Positions 42,971 to 51,949 of a stretch of 64,000 bases of DNA are shown piece after piece. Location: contig JAAZNM010000007.1 in the NCBI GenBank assembly GCA_012798265.1, positions 124,001 to 188,000 on the forward strand, in the 5' to 3' direction. Each line of letters opens with the position of its first letter. Position 1 is the stretch's first letter. The notes beneath the pieces are model-generated. The model searched no databases and had not been told where the DNA came from. It was given only the letters and a program-made list of their open reading frames with translations. The translations under genes were made by a program, and so were the position numbers. The DNA comes from Candidatus Roizmanbacteria bacterium. Lineage in GTDB: Bacteria; Patescibacteriota; Microgenomatia; UBA1406; GWC2-37-13.

Positions 42971-43502
42971 ATATCAAATCAAATTTTTCTATCTGTTTAT
43001 AGATCGGCGTTTTCCCCACGATGATGCTTTCAAAAAGGATCAGACTATTGACCGGAAAATCTATATCGATTGCAAGTTTGGCTAATCTGGTCTTCAGGGC
43101 GAAATACTGCTGTTTTGAGGGAATCCGATGACGCGCCAAGGTCAGATGAGGAAAGTATTTGCCACTTCTTTTTTGAGTGTCAAAACTTCGTTCAATTTTT
43201 CCTGCCAGAATTTCAAGCTTCTTCTCCCGACGAAAACCCGTATATATAAGTATCTTATTATTAATAAAAAGGTCCAACTTCAAAGAATAAAGATAAAACG
43301 ATTCTCCGTCAAAGAGTAAATCTCTAAGTTCCTTCTTTATTCTATCCGACTGACTGGTTTCGCCGAAAAAATATACGGTTATATGGTAATTGTTCGGCGG
43401 TACCCACTGGAAATCCGGATATAGCTTTTTAAGAGAAGCCACCTGTCCTGAAAGTTTTTCTTTTACTGGTTTTGGTATGTCAATCGCTAAAAAAAGGCGC
43501 AT
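42969..43502 (-). CDS. thpR: RNA 2',3'-cyclic phosphodiesterase (2H family)
   Basis: 177 residues. Two H-x-T-x motifs, HITV (about 41) and HLTL (about 119), define the 2H phosphoesterase fold; the N-terminus MRLFLAIDIP is typical of ThpR/LigT. Hydrolyses 2',3'-cyclic phosphate ends of RNA. Its first 23 bases overlap the end of the upstream nucleotidylyltransferase gene. Confidence 0.92.
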   Translation of the reverse strand: MRLFLAIDIPKPVKEKLSGQVASLKKLYPDFQWVPPNNYHITVYFFGETSQSDRIKKELRDLLFDGESFYLYSLKLDLFINNKILIYTGFRREKKLEILAGKIERSFDTQKRSGKYFPHLTLARHRIPSKQQYFALKTRLAKLAIDIDFPVNSLILFESIIVGKTPIYKQIEKFDLI

Positions 43503-43959
43503 ATTTAATTATTTTCGAACCGGAAAATTTTTTTAAAAATGGACTGACGACTGATATCTCCGCCCCAATCTCTTGAGCCTGGCGTTTTTTCAGGTTTATT
43601 TGGTTATCCCCTTCGGTAACCGCTATAACGCGCGGTTTTACGTTCCTGACAAGTTCAGCATAATCCCGATCACAGGAAAAATAAGGAATTTTGACAACCA
43701 AGTCAACGATTGTCAACGCCGATAGGATTTTTGCCCGCTGTTCCTGAGTATGGACGGGTATTTTTTTCTTTTTGTTCTCAATAAAACCATCCGACTCAAG
43801 GACAACGATTAAAAAATCGCCCCTAGTTTTGGCTTTTTTTAAAAAAAACCAATGCCCGTAATGAAAGATATCAAAACAACCTCCTACCAATACCGTCTTT
43901 TTTTTTGACCAAAGATCATGATACCTGTTTATTTCCCGGCTATTTATAATCTTTTTCAC
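43480..43959 (-). CDS. Cytidylyltransferase-like nucleotidyltransferase (RfaE/TagD type)
   Basis: 159 residues. The nucleotide-binding motif GGCFDIFHYGH (family G-x-F-D-x-x-H-x-G-H) is at about residues 26-36, and a weak I-S-S-T-K equivalent (SGSKII) is near the end. Such enzymes transfer CMP or AMP onto a phosphorylated polyol or sugar. Substrate unknown. I place the start at the GTG at 43959, because the -10 box overlaps the longer TTG start at 43977. Confidence 0.8.
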   Translation of the reverse strand: MKKIINSREINRYHDLWSKKKTVLVGGCFDIFHYGHWFFLKKAKTRGDFLIVVLESDGFIENKKKKIPVHTQEQRAKILSALTIVDLVVKIPYFSCDRDYAELVRNVKPRVIAVTEGDNQINLKKRQAQEIGAEISVVSPFLKKFSGSKIIKYAPFFSD

Positions 43960-43968
43960 GGCAGAAAA

Positions 43969-43974
43969 ATTATA
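43969..43974 (-). promoter_or_regulatory. -10 box for the nucleotidylyltransferase gene
   Basis: TATAAT on the minus strand, nine bases before the GTG at 43959; predicted UTR about three bases. Overlaps the plus-strand -10 box at 43973-43978. Confidence 0.55.
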
Positions 43975-43978
43975 CAAT
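43973..43978 (+). promoter_or_regulatory. -10 box for the DUF4012 gene
   Basis: TACAAT, six bases, then ATG at 43985; predicted leaderless. Shares two bases with the divergent -10 box. Confidence 0.5.
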
Positions 43979-43984
43979 AAGCTT

Positions 43985-46261
43985 ATGAAATTAAAAGTCG
44001 AAACTCTCGAAGATAAGCAAAAGTCACTGATAGTCTATCGTAAACTCGGGCATCTGATTGAACTTCTTAAGTCCAAACTGGCAAAAAAAAATGTCGAGGT
44101 CTATCTGTCGCCTTTGTTGCCTAAAAAAATCGACGTTTTCGACTATTGTTTTTTGATAGACGAAAAAAGGGCCGCCGAAAAAGCGATTGAGTATCCTAAA
44201 AAAAACATCGTCGCCATCTTTATCAATCAGGAAAAAGCGGCAAAAAAACTGGTCCATCGGCGTTTAAAGAATTTGAAAATAATTAATATCGCCGGTAATT
44301 TTTTTTCCGAGATGGATGTGGATCGCATACTCTGGTTTTCTTTTTCCCAAACCAAGGAACAGTATCTGTCCATCTACGCCCTAACCAAAAGCAAACCGTT
44401 TAAAAACAAATTCAGACCGTCTCTTGACCTTAAAAAAATGGTTTCAAAAAAAGTGATTGTACCGCTAATTCTCGTGTTGCTTTTTCTTTATCATTTTGCG
44501 TTTCTTGTTCCCCTATCGTTTTCAGGTTACCTTTCTTACCAAGTTTATTCGGCTTTAAAAAAGGAAGACTGGGAAAAAAGCGGTAACTATCTTAGATGGC
44601 TTAACAATTCCAACAAAATAACCAAAGAAATATACTCCTTGTCCCGACCGACGTTTTCGCTTTTCTCGGCTGCCATTCTCCCTGACAATCTGATCGAAAT
44701 AAACGAAAAAGCTTACTTGGTATTCAACGAACTGACCGTAACTAACCAGAATGTCAAAGAGATTGCCAAACTCATTGCCAACAAGTCAAAAAACCAACAG
44801 GAAAAACAAGAAATAGCATTCAGAGTTAAGGTCCTCCAGGATAATCTCAAACAAATGGAAGAAAATCTCAGCACAATCGTCAGCAAAATACCCAATCAAC
44901 TGCCGGTTGCCAAACAGGCGGGTCAAAAAATCTCCGAGATTACCCAAAATCTCTCCCTCGCCAACAAACTCATCCCTTACTTGGACAATATTTTGGCCAA
45001 AGACACGGAAAAAAAATATCTTTTGATCTTCGCCAACAATATGGAACTTCGACCCGGAGGAGGTTTTATCGGTTCTTTCGGAGTACTGACTGTCAAAGAC
45101 TATACCTTTCAGGAGATAAAAATTTATGACGTCTACGATGCCGACGGCCAACTAGTCGCCCATATAGAACCTCCAGCCCCGATCAAAAAGTATTTGAACA
45201 TGCCCCATTGGTTTCTTCGTGATTCAAATTTTTCCCCTGATTTTTATGAAAATTATGAACAGGCAAAATTTTTTTTGGATAAAGAGATGAATATGAGAGG
45301 TTTTGCCGGATCTTTTCTTATGACAACAACAGCTGTCCAGAATATTCTTGAGTCATTCGGAAACATATATCTTCCCGACTACAATGAAACCATAAACCAA
45401 AAAAATTTTTATTTAAAAACCCAGTATTATGCCGAAAACAACTTTTTGCCGGGATCTATTCAAAAAAAAAGCTTTCTCGGATCGCTGTCGCGCCAAGTCA
45501 TCTTAAACTGGGAAAATGCTTCGCCAAAAAAGATGGCTCTTGGTTTGAAAAAGTCTCTGGACGAAAAACAGATGGTTTTTTATGCCGAAGATCCCGATCT
45601 TCAGGAAGCGATTGACTCTTTGTTCTGGTCCGGAAAAATATCCCAACCGAAGTGCATCCAGGAAATGGACAACTGCGTTGTTGATTACCTTTATCCTGTG
45701 GACGCAAATTTAGGGGCTAACAAGGCAAATTTTTTTATAAACCGCCTCATAGATATTAAAATCAAGATTGATGAAAATGGGGAAATAATCCATAGCCTCA
45801 CCGTCAACTTCAAAAACGACTCGCCAAACGACGTTTTTCCAGGAGGAACTTATCATAATTATTTTCAAACATATCTGCCAAAGGATGCCCTGCTTGGCGA
45901 TATAACCCAAGACGGAACCGCCGTAGACCAAAGCGAAATAACCGTAGAAGAAAAAAACAGTCTCTTCAAGACCGTCGGTTTCATGGTTCGAATCAGACCA
46001 AAAACCAGTTCTATCGTCAAAATTGACTATAAATTAGGCAACGCTTTCAAAAAAGGCAAAGGGCTTTATCAGCTGATAATCCAAAAACAGATCGGATCGG
46101 CCAACAATGATTTGGTGCTAAGGCTGGATGTCGCCAAAAACGTTTATATCCTCAACCAAAATTTTTCTCCTCTTGTCAAAGATAATCAAATCGTCTATAA
46201 TACCAATTTATCGGCTGACAAAATATTTTTTGTCGAAATAATTAAAGACGCTGATAAATAA
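43985..46261 (+). CDS. DUF4012 domain membrane protein
   Basis: 758 residues. The first 150 residues are a cytoplasmic globular part, then one TM helix (about 157-178), and a large extracytoplasmic region. The DUF4012 core has LLIFANNMELRPGGGFIGSFG followed by D-V-Y-D-A-D-G-Q-L. Families with this domain are often linked to exopolysaccharide or surface layers, without known activity. It is followed eight bases later by rplY. Confidence 0.9.
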   Translation: MKLKVETLEDKQKSLIVYRKLGHLIELLKSKLAKKNVEVYLSPLLPKKIDVFDYCFLIDEKRAAEKAIEYPKKNIVAIFINQEKAAKKLVHRRLKNLKIINIAGNFFSEMDVDRILWFSFSQTKEQYLSIYALTKSKPFKNKFRPSLDLKKMVSKKVIVPLILVLLFLYHFAFLVPLSFSGYLSYQVYSALKKEDWEKSGNYLRWLNNSNKITKEIYSLSRPTFSLFSAAILPDNLIEINEKAYLVFNELTVTNQNVKEIAKLIANKSKNQQEKQEIAFRVKVLQDNLKQMEENLSTIVSKIPNQLPVAKQAGQKISEITQNLSLANKLIPYLDNILAKDTEKKYLLIFANNMELRPGGGFIGSFGVLTVKDYTFQEIKIYDVYDADGQLVAHIEPPAPIKKYLNMPHWFLRDSNFSPDFYENYEQAKFFLDKEMNMRGFAGSFLMTTTAVQNILESFGNIYLPDYNETINQKNFYLKTQYYAENNFLPGSIQKKSFLGSLSRQVILNWENASPKKMALGLKKSLDEKQMVFYAEDPDLQEAIDSLFWSGKISQPKCIQEMDNCVVDYLYPVDANLGANKANFFINRLIDIKIKIDENGEIIHSLTVNFKNDSPNDVFPGGTYHNYFQTYLPKDALLGDITQDGTAVDQSEITVEEKNSLFKTVGFMVRIRPKTSSIVKIDYKLGNAFKKGKGLYQLIIQKQIGSANNDLVLRLDVAKNVYILNQNFSPLVKDNQIVYNTNLSADKIFFVEIIKDADK

Positions 46262-46268
46262 AATTAAT

Positions 46269-46997
46269 ATGGCAAAATTAAAAAAAAGTGTAGAAGAAAA
46301 AATTACTCTTTCGGTTACTCCAAGAACGGTTTTCGGCAAACAGCTGAAAAAAATCAGAGAACAAGGCCTGGTTCCGGCAAATATATTTGGCACTGATTAC
46401 AAATCAAAAGCCATCTCCATAAATATCAAGGACTTTTTAAAAACCTATAAAAAAGCTAAAGAAACCGCGGTCGTTTATCTTCAGCTTGACAAAGAAGAAA
46501 TACCGACCCTTATAAAGGGTATCCAAAGACACCCTGTCTACGATTCTCTTCTCCACATCGATCTACGGAAGATCGACTTGAAAAAAGAGATCGAAACTCT
46601 TGTACCGGTTAAAACTGTGGGAGTGTCAGAAGCGGTCGCCCAGAAAGGTGGAGTCTTGCTTACCCAAAGCGATAACTTAAATATCAAGGCCTTACCGGAA
46701 AAAATTCCGTCTTATATAGAGATAGACATATCGAAAATTAAGGAAATCGGTCAGGAAATCAAAGTTTCCGACCTAGCCAAATCAGGGGATTACGCGATAA
46801 CCGAAGATGCCAACAAAGTGATCGTGTCGGTAATCGCCCATAAAGAAGAAAGCATTGCTCCTGAGACTACCGCGGCTGCGCCCGAGGTAATAACCGAAAA
46901 GACCGAGGAAGTAACCGGCACTGAAGCCGCCACCGAACCAATCAAAAATGCTCCACCCGCAGAAAAAGCAAGTCCCAAACAACCTGAAAAAAAGTAA
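46269..46997 (+). CDS. rplY: 50S ribosomal protein L25 (CTC type)
   Basis: bL25, 242 residues, the long general-stress form. N-terminal 5S rRNA-binding domain (about 1-100: R-x-x-F-G-K-Q-L-K-K-I-R-E-Q-G-L-V-P-A-N-I-F-G) and a C-terminal beta TL5 domain, then a low-complexity Glu/Thr/Ala tail. The tail codons overlap the next gene by 50 bases. Confidence 0.93.
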   Translation: MAKLKKSVEEKITLSVTPRTVFGKQLKKIREQGLVPANIFGTDYKSKAISINIKDFLKTYKKAKETAVVYLQLDKEEIPTLIKGIQRHPVYDSLLHIDLRKIDLKKEIETLVPVKTVGVSEAVAQKGGVLLTQSDNLNIKALPEKIPSYIEIDISKIKEIGQEIKVSDLAKSGDYAITEDANKVIVSVIAHKEESIAPETTAAAPEVITEKTEEVTGTEAATEPIKNAPPAEKASPKQPEKK

Positions 46998-48408
46998 ATT
47001 TGACAAGGTTGCGATTATTGTCTCTTTGATTTTTTTCATCTTGGTTGCGTTGAATCCGATATCGCTTCTTCGGGGACCGGCTCCTTATCCTCCAGAATGG
47101 CAATATCCCTATCTTTATGTCAACACATGGTCAAAGATATGGGCTCCGGGTCTTGTGATACTTTTTGTTATGGGAGTCGGTTGTTTTTACAAAAAAAGCC
47201 GACTTTTACAAAAAAACGTTTTTTTTCTTTCCTTATTGGTCGTTTTGAGCTATCTATTCCAAATGAGTGTCCTTTTTTTCAGTCGCTCAGGCGTGAATGT
47301 ACTTTTCCACAGGATAACCAATCCCGGGCTTAACGGATACTTTTCCTCATCACTTGAGATAAAAAATATAGGCGAATTCTTGCGACAATATGGCGATGTT
47401 GTTTTGCAGATGCCGATGCACGCCAAAGGCCACCCTCCGGGAACGATCCTGTTTTTTCACTTGGTTAATAAGATATCCAGCCTGTTGCCGACCGACCTAC
47501 TGTTGCCTTCAACCTTACGACCGGAGAGAGGTGACGTCTTTATACTCTGGCAGTCGCTTGCCCCTTATCAAAGACTGGGGGCAATGATTGGAGGATTGGC
47601 GATCCCTTTTTTGTCAAGCCTCGGAGTAATACCGGTATATTACCTGGCCAGGATATTAAAAAACAAAGAGACGGCCGCATGGACAACTCTGTTTTATATT
47701 TTTACTCCGGCCATAGTCTTATTTACCCCCCTGCCTGATGTTTTTTTTCCCGTTTTCGGAGTTGCAGCATTTTTTTTAGCTGCAGTCGCCCGGCGGAATA
47801 ATAATTATTTCCTTGTATTTCTTTCAGGTATGGTCCTGTCACTTGGGCTTTTTTTCGGGATTTCGCTCTTACCTATAGTTCTCATGGTCATATTGTTTTT
47901 ATTTTTAAATCAGCCCGTTAAAAAGATCGTCTCTTCCGGTTCCGGTTCGATGATATTATTTTTCTTATTCGGCATAGCCGTATCTTTCGGGTTTTTATAT
48001 ACGATCGGTTATGACAGCTTCTCCAACTCAATAAAAATCATCGGTGGACAAGCCCATAGATCATATCTTGTCTGGATTTTTTATAACCTATATGATTATT
48101 TTCTGTTCTTGGGAATTCCAACGGCTATCGTATATTTCGCTAATCTGTTTGACTATATTGATAAAAAAACAAAGAGTCGGCCGGTTTTGGTTTTATCAAC
48201 CTTAATCCCCTTCCTGATTCTTAATTTTTCCGGCTTAAGCCGTGCGGAAACAGGACGCATATGGTCATTCTTCATGCCATTTTTTACAATAAGCGCTGTT
48301 CAATATTTAATCAAATCCAAAGCGTCGAAAACCGTTTTTTTAACACTGATATTACTGCAAGCGGTACAAATATTGTTTATCCAGGAATTTTGGGTGACTC
48401 TCTGGTAG
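46948..48408 (+). CDS. GT-C type membrane glycosyltransferase-like protein
   Basis: 486 residues, about 11 TM helices. After the first TM comes an extracytoplasmic loop with H-A-K-G-H-P-P-G-T-I-L-F-F-H, resembling the GT39/PMT pattern of acidic and H-P-P residues. Probably uses a polyprenyl-phosphate sugar donor. The ATG used overlaps the L25 tail by 50 bases; later starts within the first 20 codons are possible. Substrate unknown. Confidence 0.75.
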   Translation: MLHPQKKQVPNNLKKSKFDKVAIIVSLIFFILVALNPISLLRGPAPYPPEWQYPYLYVNTWSKIWAPGLVILFVMGVGCFYKKSRLLQKNVFFLSLLVVLSYLFQMSVLFFSRSGVNVLFHRITNPGLNGYFSSSLEIKNIGEFLRQYGDVVLQMPMHAKGHPPGTILFFHLVNKISSLLPTDLLLPSTLRPERGDVFILWQSLAPYQRLGAMIGGLAIPFLSSLGVIPVYYLARILKNKETAAWTTLFYIFTPAIVLFTPLPDVFFPVFGVAAFFLAAVARRNNNYFLVFLSGMVLSLGLFFGISLLPIVLMVILFLFLNQPVKKIVSSGSGSMILFFLFGIAVSFGFLYTIGYDSFSNSIKIIGGQAHRSYLVWIFYNLYDYFLFLGIPTAIVYFANLFDYIDKKTKSRPVLVLSTLIPFLILNFSGLSRAETGRIWSFFMPFFTISAVQYLIKSKASKTVFLTLILLQAVQILFIQEFWVTLW

Positions 48409-48447
48409 ACAGCTCCTTCTTTTAGGCTTTTGCAGCCTGGATCTCAA

Positions 48448-48475
48448 TTGATTTTTACCCGTCTTGTGTTACAAT
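48448..48475 (+). promoter_or_regulatory. nusA promoter
   Basis: TTGATT (48448-48453), 16-base spacer, TACAAT (48470-48475), six bases, ATG at 48482. Predicted leaderless. Confidence 0.65.
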
Positions 48476-48481
48476 AAAATA

Positions 48482-49510
48482 ATGGCAATTATAAAATCTG
48501 AGTTTTCTTTAGCATTAAATCAGGTCGCAACCGAAAGAGGTATCTCGCCTACCGATGTGATTGCTTCAATAGAACTGGCTATTTTGGCTGCCTATAAAAA
48601 AGAATATCCCGAAGCCGAAGAAACAGGTATTTCCGTAAAAATAAACAAAGACACCGGGGAAACAAAGATATTGAAAGACGGCAAAGACATTACCCCTCCC
48701 GGTTTTGGCCGAATAGCCGCTCAAACCGCCAAACAGGTAATTCTGCAAAAAATTAGGGAAGCCGAGAAAAAAACCGTCATCTCCCAATACCGAAATCAAA
48801 TAGGATCAATTGTTAAAGGCCGGGTAATCCGCTTTGACGGATATAACGTTTACATGGACATCGGTAGAACTGAAGCGGTATTGCCAAGAGATGAACAGAT
48901 CAAAAACGAAAAATACCAGCTTAATAATACTTTTACCGTCTATATAAAAGAGATCGCCAATGACAAATTTGACAATTCGCGTATTATCATCTCAAGAACA
49001 AGCCCGGCTTTGATTGAAGAACTTTTTAAAAGGGAGGTTCCCGAAATAGCCAACGGCACGGTTGAGGTTAAAAAGGTAGTCCGGGAACCGGGTGAAAGAG
49101 CCAAAATAGCCGTCTTCAGCGGTCAGGGTGGCGTTGACCCGGTAGGAGCCTGTGTTGGACAAAAAGGCGTTCGGGTCCAAACGGTTACCGACGAATTGGG
49201 GGGATACGAAAAGATAGATATCATCCAATGGAACAAGGACAGAAAACTGTTCCTTATTGCCTCCCTTTCTCCAGCCAAGATCACTCAGGTCGAGACGGAT
49301 GAAGACAAAAACGTCGCCAAAGTAATAGTCGATGAAGAACAAGCGCCCCTAGCTATTGGAAAAGGGGGGATTAACGTCAATCTGGCTTCAAAATTAACCG
49401 ATTTTCAGATAGATATCATACAGACTGATAAGAAAACTGAGGAAAAAACTTCAGACTCCCCTGTTGAAAAAAATAACCAAACAGAAAATAATTCCGAAAA
49501 GGCTAAATAA
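48482..49510 (+). CDS. nusA: Transcription termination/antitermination factor NusA
   Basis: 342 residues. N-terminal RNA polymerase-binding domain, S1 domain (about 125-195, G-S-I-V-K-G-R-V-I-R-F-D) and two KH domains (G-A-C-V-G-Q-K-G-V-R-V in the first, A-I-G-K-G-G-I-N in the second), with a charged tail. No acidic C-terminal repeats. The start at 48482 matches the promoter; an ATG 18 bases earlier is less likely. Followed by infB, the standard order. Confidence 0.96.
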   Translation: MAIIKSEFSLALNQVATERGISPTDVIASIELAILAAYKKEYPEAEETGISVKINKDTGETKILKDGKDITPPGFGRIAAQTAKQVILQKIREAEKKTVISQYRNQIGSIVKGRVIRFDGYNVYMDIGRTEAVLPRDEQIKNEKYQLNNTFTVYIKEIANDKFDNSRIIISRTSPALIEELFKREVPEIANGTVEVKKVVREPGERAKIAVFSGQGGVDPVGACVGQKGVRVQTVTDELGGYEKIDIIQWNKDRKLFLIASLSPAKITQVETDEDKNVAKVIVDEEQAPLAIGKGGINVNLASKLTDFQIDIIQTDKKTEEKTSDSPVEKNNQTENNSEKAK

Positions 49511-49533
49511 TTAACCGTTCATCATACTTTATT

Positions 49534-50982
49534 ATGTCTGTCAGGCCTCCGGTTGTCACCATCCTGGGTCATGTCGATCACGGAAAAACCACGCTTCTTG
49601 ACTTTGTCAGAAAAAGCCGTATCGCCGCCAAGGAGTTCGGCGGAATTACCCAACGAATTGGCGCTTATGAGATAAAGACAGGCATAAAAGGTTATAAAAA
49701 CGACCGGATCACCTTCGTTGATACGCCCGGACATGAGACGTTTGCCCAATTACGGGCTCGAGGAGCCAATGTCGCCGACATAGCCTTGCTCCTCATTGAT
49801 GCCAAAGATTCCCTTATGCCGCAAACCGTTGAGTCTATCTCCCATATCAAAGCCGCCAAAATCCCTTTCGTAGTGGTTTTGAACAAAACCGACCTGCCGG
49901 AAGCCAATCCGGAAAAAGTCAAGACCGACCTCCTTAAACACCAGGTTATGGTTGAGGGTAAGGGTGGTACCGTACCGGTTGTTAATATATCGGCCAAGAC
50001 AGGCCAAGGAGTAAATGACCTGCTTGAAACCATCCTACTGCTGTCTTCGGATCTCAATCTCACCTTTGACGAAAACAAAGCGCCGCTGGCATACGTCATC
50101 GAAACGAAAAAAGACAAAAGGGGTATTGTAGCCAGCTTGATTATTAAGGAAGGCCAAATCAAAGTGGGCGATTCCGTTTACGCCCTGAACGTCAAAGGCA
50201 AAGTAAAGTCACTCATAAACGATATGGGAAAACCTATGCGAGCGGTTATACCCTCTTCTCCTTTTGAGCTTTTGGGATTTGAGTCTTTGCCAATGGTTGG
50301 AGCCAAAGTCACCGATCAAGCTACAGATTCTCCAGACAACACAAAGTCGGTAAAAACAAAGAAGGTTTTCGATCTGGATTCGATTATTAAACCGGTTGAG
50401 GAAGAAAAAAAACTTTCTCTCATAATCAAAACCGACTCTTTCGGATCACTTGAAGCCACTACCCATAGCTTAGCCAACAACAAAAACCTCAATATTATCT
50501 TGAGCGCTGTCGGCGACATAAACAAATCCGATGTTTTTCTTGCCAAAACAACCAAGTCGGTTATTGTCGGTTTCAACGCCAAAGCGGACCTGACCGTCAA
50601 AGACCTGGCAAAACAGGAAAAAGTGATCATCAAATCCTATAATATTATTTATGAACTACTCGAAGAACTAAATGAGGTAGCCGATCTTATCAAAGAAAAG
50701 GAGGAAAAAGAAAAAAGCCTCAAAGGAGAAGCCAAGATCCAAGCCGGATTCATAATCGAAGGCGAAAAGGTTCTGGGAATAAAGGTTACCAAAGGAAAGA
50801 TCAATCTAGGCGACATGCTGGAAATATATCGCCAAAACAATCCTATAGGCAAAAGCAAACTTGTCTCTCTAAAAATAAGGGCCAAACGAGTAACCGAGGT
50901 AAAAAAAGATCAAGAAGCGGGTATGATCGTCTCCCCTCAACTTGACATCCGCACCGGTGATGTGGTAAAATCTATCCTATAG
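49534..50982 (+). CDS. infB: Translation initiation factor IF-2 (core-only form)
   Basis: 482 residues; most bacterial IF-2 are 700-900. The reading begins almost at once with the G1 block [18 protein letters not shown]3 is DTPGHETF and G4 NKTD. Domains II-IV follow to the C-terminal fMet-tRNA-binding domain (SLKIRAKRVTEVKK). The N-terminal IF2N domains are absent. GTPase that places fMet-tRNA on the 30S. 23 bases after nusA. Confidence 0.95.
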   Translation: MSVRPPVVTILGHVDHGKTTLLDFVRKSRIAAKEFGGITQRIGAYEIKTGIKGYKNDRITFVDTPGHETFAQLRARGANVADIALLLIDAKDSLMPQTVESISHIKAAKIPFVVVLNKTDLPEANPEKVKTDLLKHQVMVEGKGGTVPVVNISAKTGQGVNDLLETILLLSSDLNLTFDENKAPLAYVIETKKDKRGIVASLIIKEGQIKVGDSVYALNVKGKVKSLINDMGKPMRAVIPSSPFELLGFESLPMVGAKVTDQATDSPDNTKSVKTKKVFDLDSIIKPVEEEKKLSLIIKTDSFGSLEATTHSLANNKNLNIILSAVGDINKSDVFLAKTTKSVIVGFNAKADLTVKDLAKQEKVIIKSYNIIYELLEELNEVADLIKEKEEKEKSLKGEAKIQAGFIIEGEKVLGIKVTKGKINLGDMLEIYRQNNPIGKSKLVSLKIRAKRVTEVKKDQEAGMIVSPQLDIRTGDVVKSIL

Positions 50983-50986
50983 AATT

Positions 50987-51925
50987 ATGTATCCAGATAA
51001 TAATGATCCGTCTTTGATCCGTATTGCCGATATCATTTCAAAAAACAACTCGGGAATCATTGTTGTTCCCGGCAATCCTTCAACCGATACCCTTGCTTCC
51101 GCAACAAGCCTGTATCTTGGCCTTTCAAAAGCCGGCAAAAATATGACGATTGTTTCTCCTACTCCGGCAACAGCCGACCTGGCCGCAGCTGATAAAATCC
51201 AAAACGATCTTAATGTCAGCGGCGATAATTTAGTGGTCTCTTTTCCTTATGTTGAAGGAGCGATTGATAAAGTTGATTACAACATCCAAGGCGGACATTT
51301 CAATCTGATCGTTTCCCCAAGAGCCGGTTTCCCTAAACTTGACCCAAGCCAAGTCAAATATTCATATTCGGGAGGTCTGTTTCAGTTCATTATTGTAATC
51401 GACGCTCCAAGCCTGAGTTCTTTGGGACAGGTATATTCGGAAAACCAAAGTCAGTTCCAAGGAAAAGAGATTATAAATATCGATAGGCATCTAACCAACG
51501 GTTATTTCGGCACCGTCAACCTGGTTAATAAAACATCTTCTTCGCTGTCAGAGATTGTCTTTAAAATTATTCAGTTTTTGAAACTCGAAATAGATAAGGA
51601 TATGGCAACCAATCTATACGTCGGCATATCAACCAGCACCAATAACTTTACTTCCTATTCGGTAACCGCCGATACTTTTGACACCATCAGCCGACTTTTG
51701 AGAATGGGAGCCGTAAAAAAAGCCGTGAAAAAACCGGTAGCTTCCCCAAGCGTTCCTTTTATGGTCAAACCGCCTAAAATATTTACCCAATCGCCATCAA
51801 AAACCAAAGAAGTTATCTCAAACAAACCCATTGAGAGCGTTGAGAAAGAAACTCAGGTTGAGGAAACTCCGGCTCCCCAGGATTGGCTTAAGCCAAAAAT
51901 TTTTCGGAGCGGTGGTTTAATTTGA
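50987..51925 (+). CDS. Degenerate DHH-type phosphoesterase-like protein
   Basis: 312 residues. The fold of the NrnA/RecJ N-terminal domain can be followed: I-I-V-V-P-G-N-P-S-T-D-T-L-A-S replaces the usual H-x-x-P-D-x-D-x-x-G-S, IINIDRHLTNGYFG replaces I-D-H-H, and GISTSTNNF replaces G-I-x-x-D-T-G-x-F. Most metal ligands are therefore lost, only scattered Asp and His remaining. The C-terminal DHHA1 domain is replaced by a Lys/Pro-rich tail. The slot after infB is where rbfA and nrnA lie in Firmicutes. Probably a non-catalytic derivative; function unknown. Confidence 0.6.
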   Translation: MYPDNNDPSLIRIADIISKNNSGIIVVPGNPSTDTLASATSLYLGLSKAGKNMTIVSPTPATADLAAADKIQNDLNVSGDNLVVSFPYVEGAIDKVDYNIQGGHFNLIVSPRAGFPKLDPSQVKYSYSGGLFQFIIVIDAPSLSSLGQVYSENQSQFQGKEIINIDRHLTNGYFGTVNLVNKTSSSLSEIVFKIIQFLKLEIDKDMATNLYVGISTSTNNFTSYSVTADTFDTISRLLRMGAVKKAVKKPVASPSVPFMVKPPKIFTQSPSKTKEVISNKPIESVEKETQVEETPAPQDWLKPKIFRSGGLI

Positions 51926-51937
51926 GCTTCCATAGGG

Positions 51938-51943
51938 TATAAT
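51938..51943 (+). promoter_or_regulatory. -10 box for rmuC
   Basis: TATAAT followed by exactly six bases and a GTG start at 51950; predicted leaderless GTG transcript. Confidence 0.6.
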
Positions 51944-51949
51944 GATTGA

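Noticed and set aside
43960-43977. TTG start at 43977 for the nucleotidylyltransferase
   Set aside because: The -10 box lies inside those codons; the GTG at 43959 is more likely.
48425-48452. Hairpin AGGCT/AGCCT after the GT-C gene as a terminator
   Set aside because: Only five base pairs and the T-run is not next to the stem; it overlaps the nusA -35 region.
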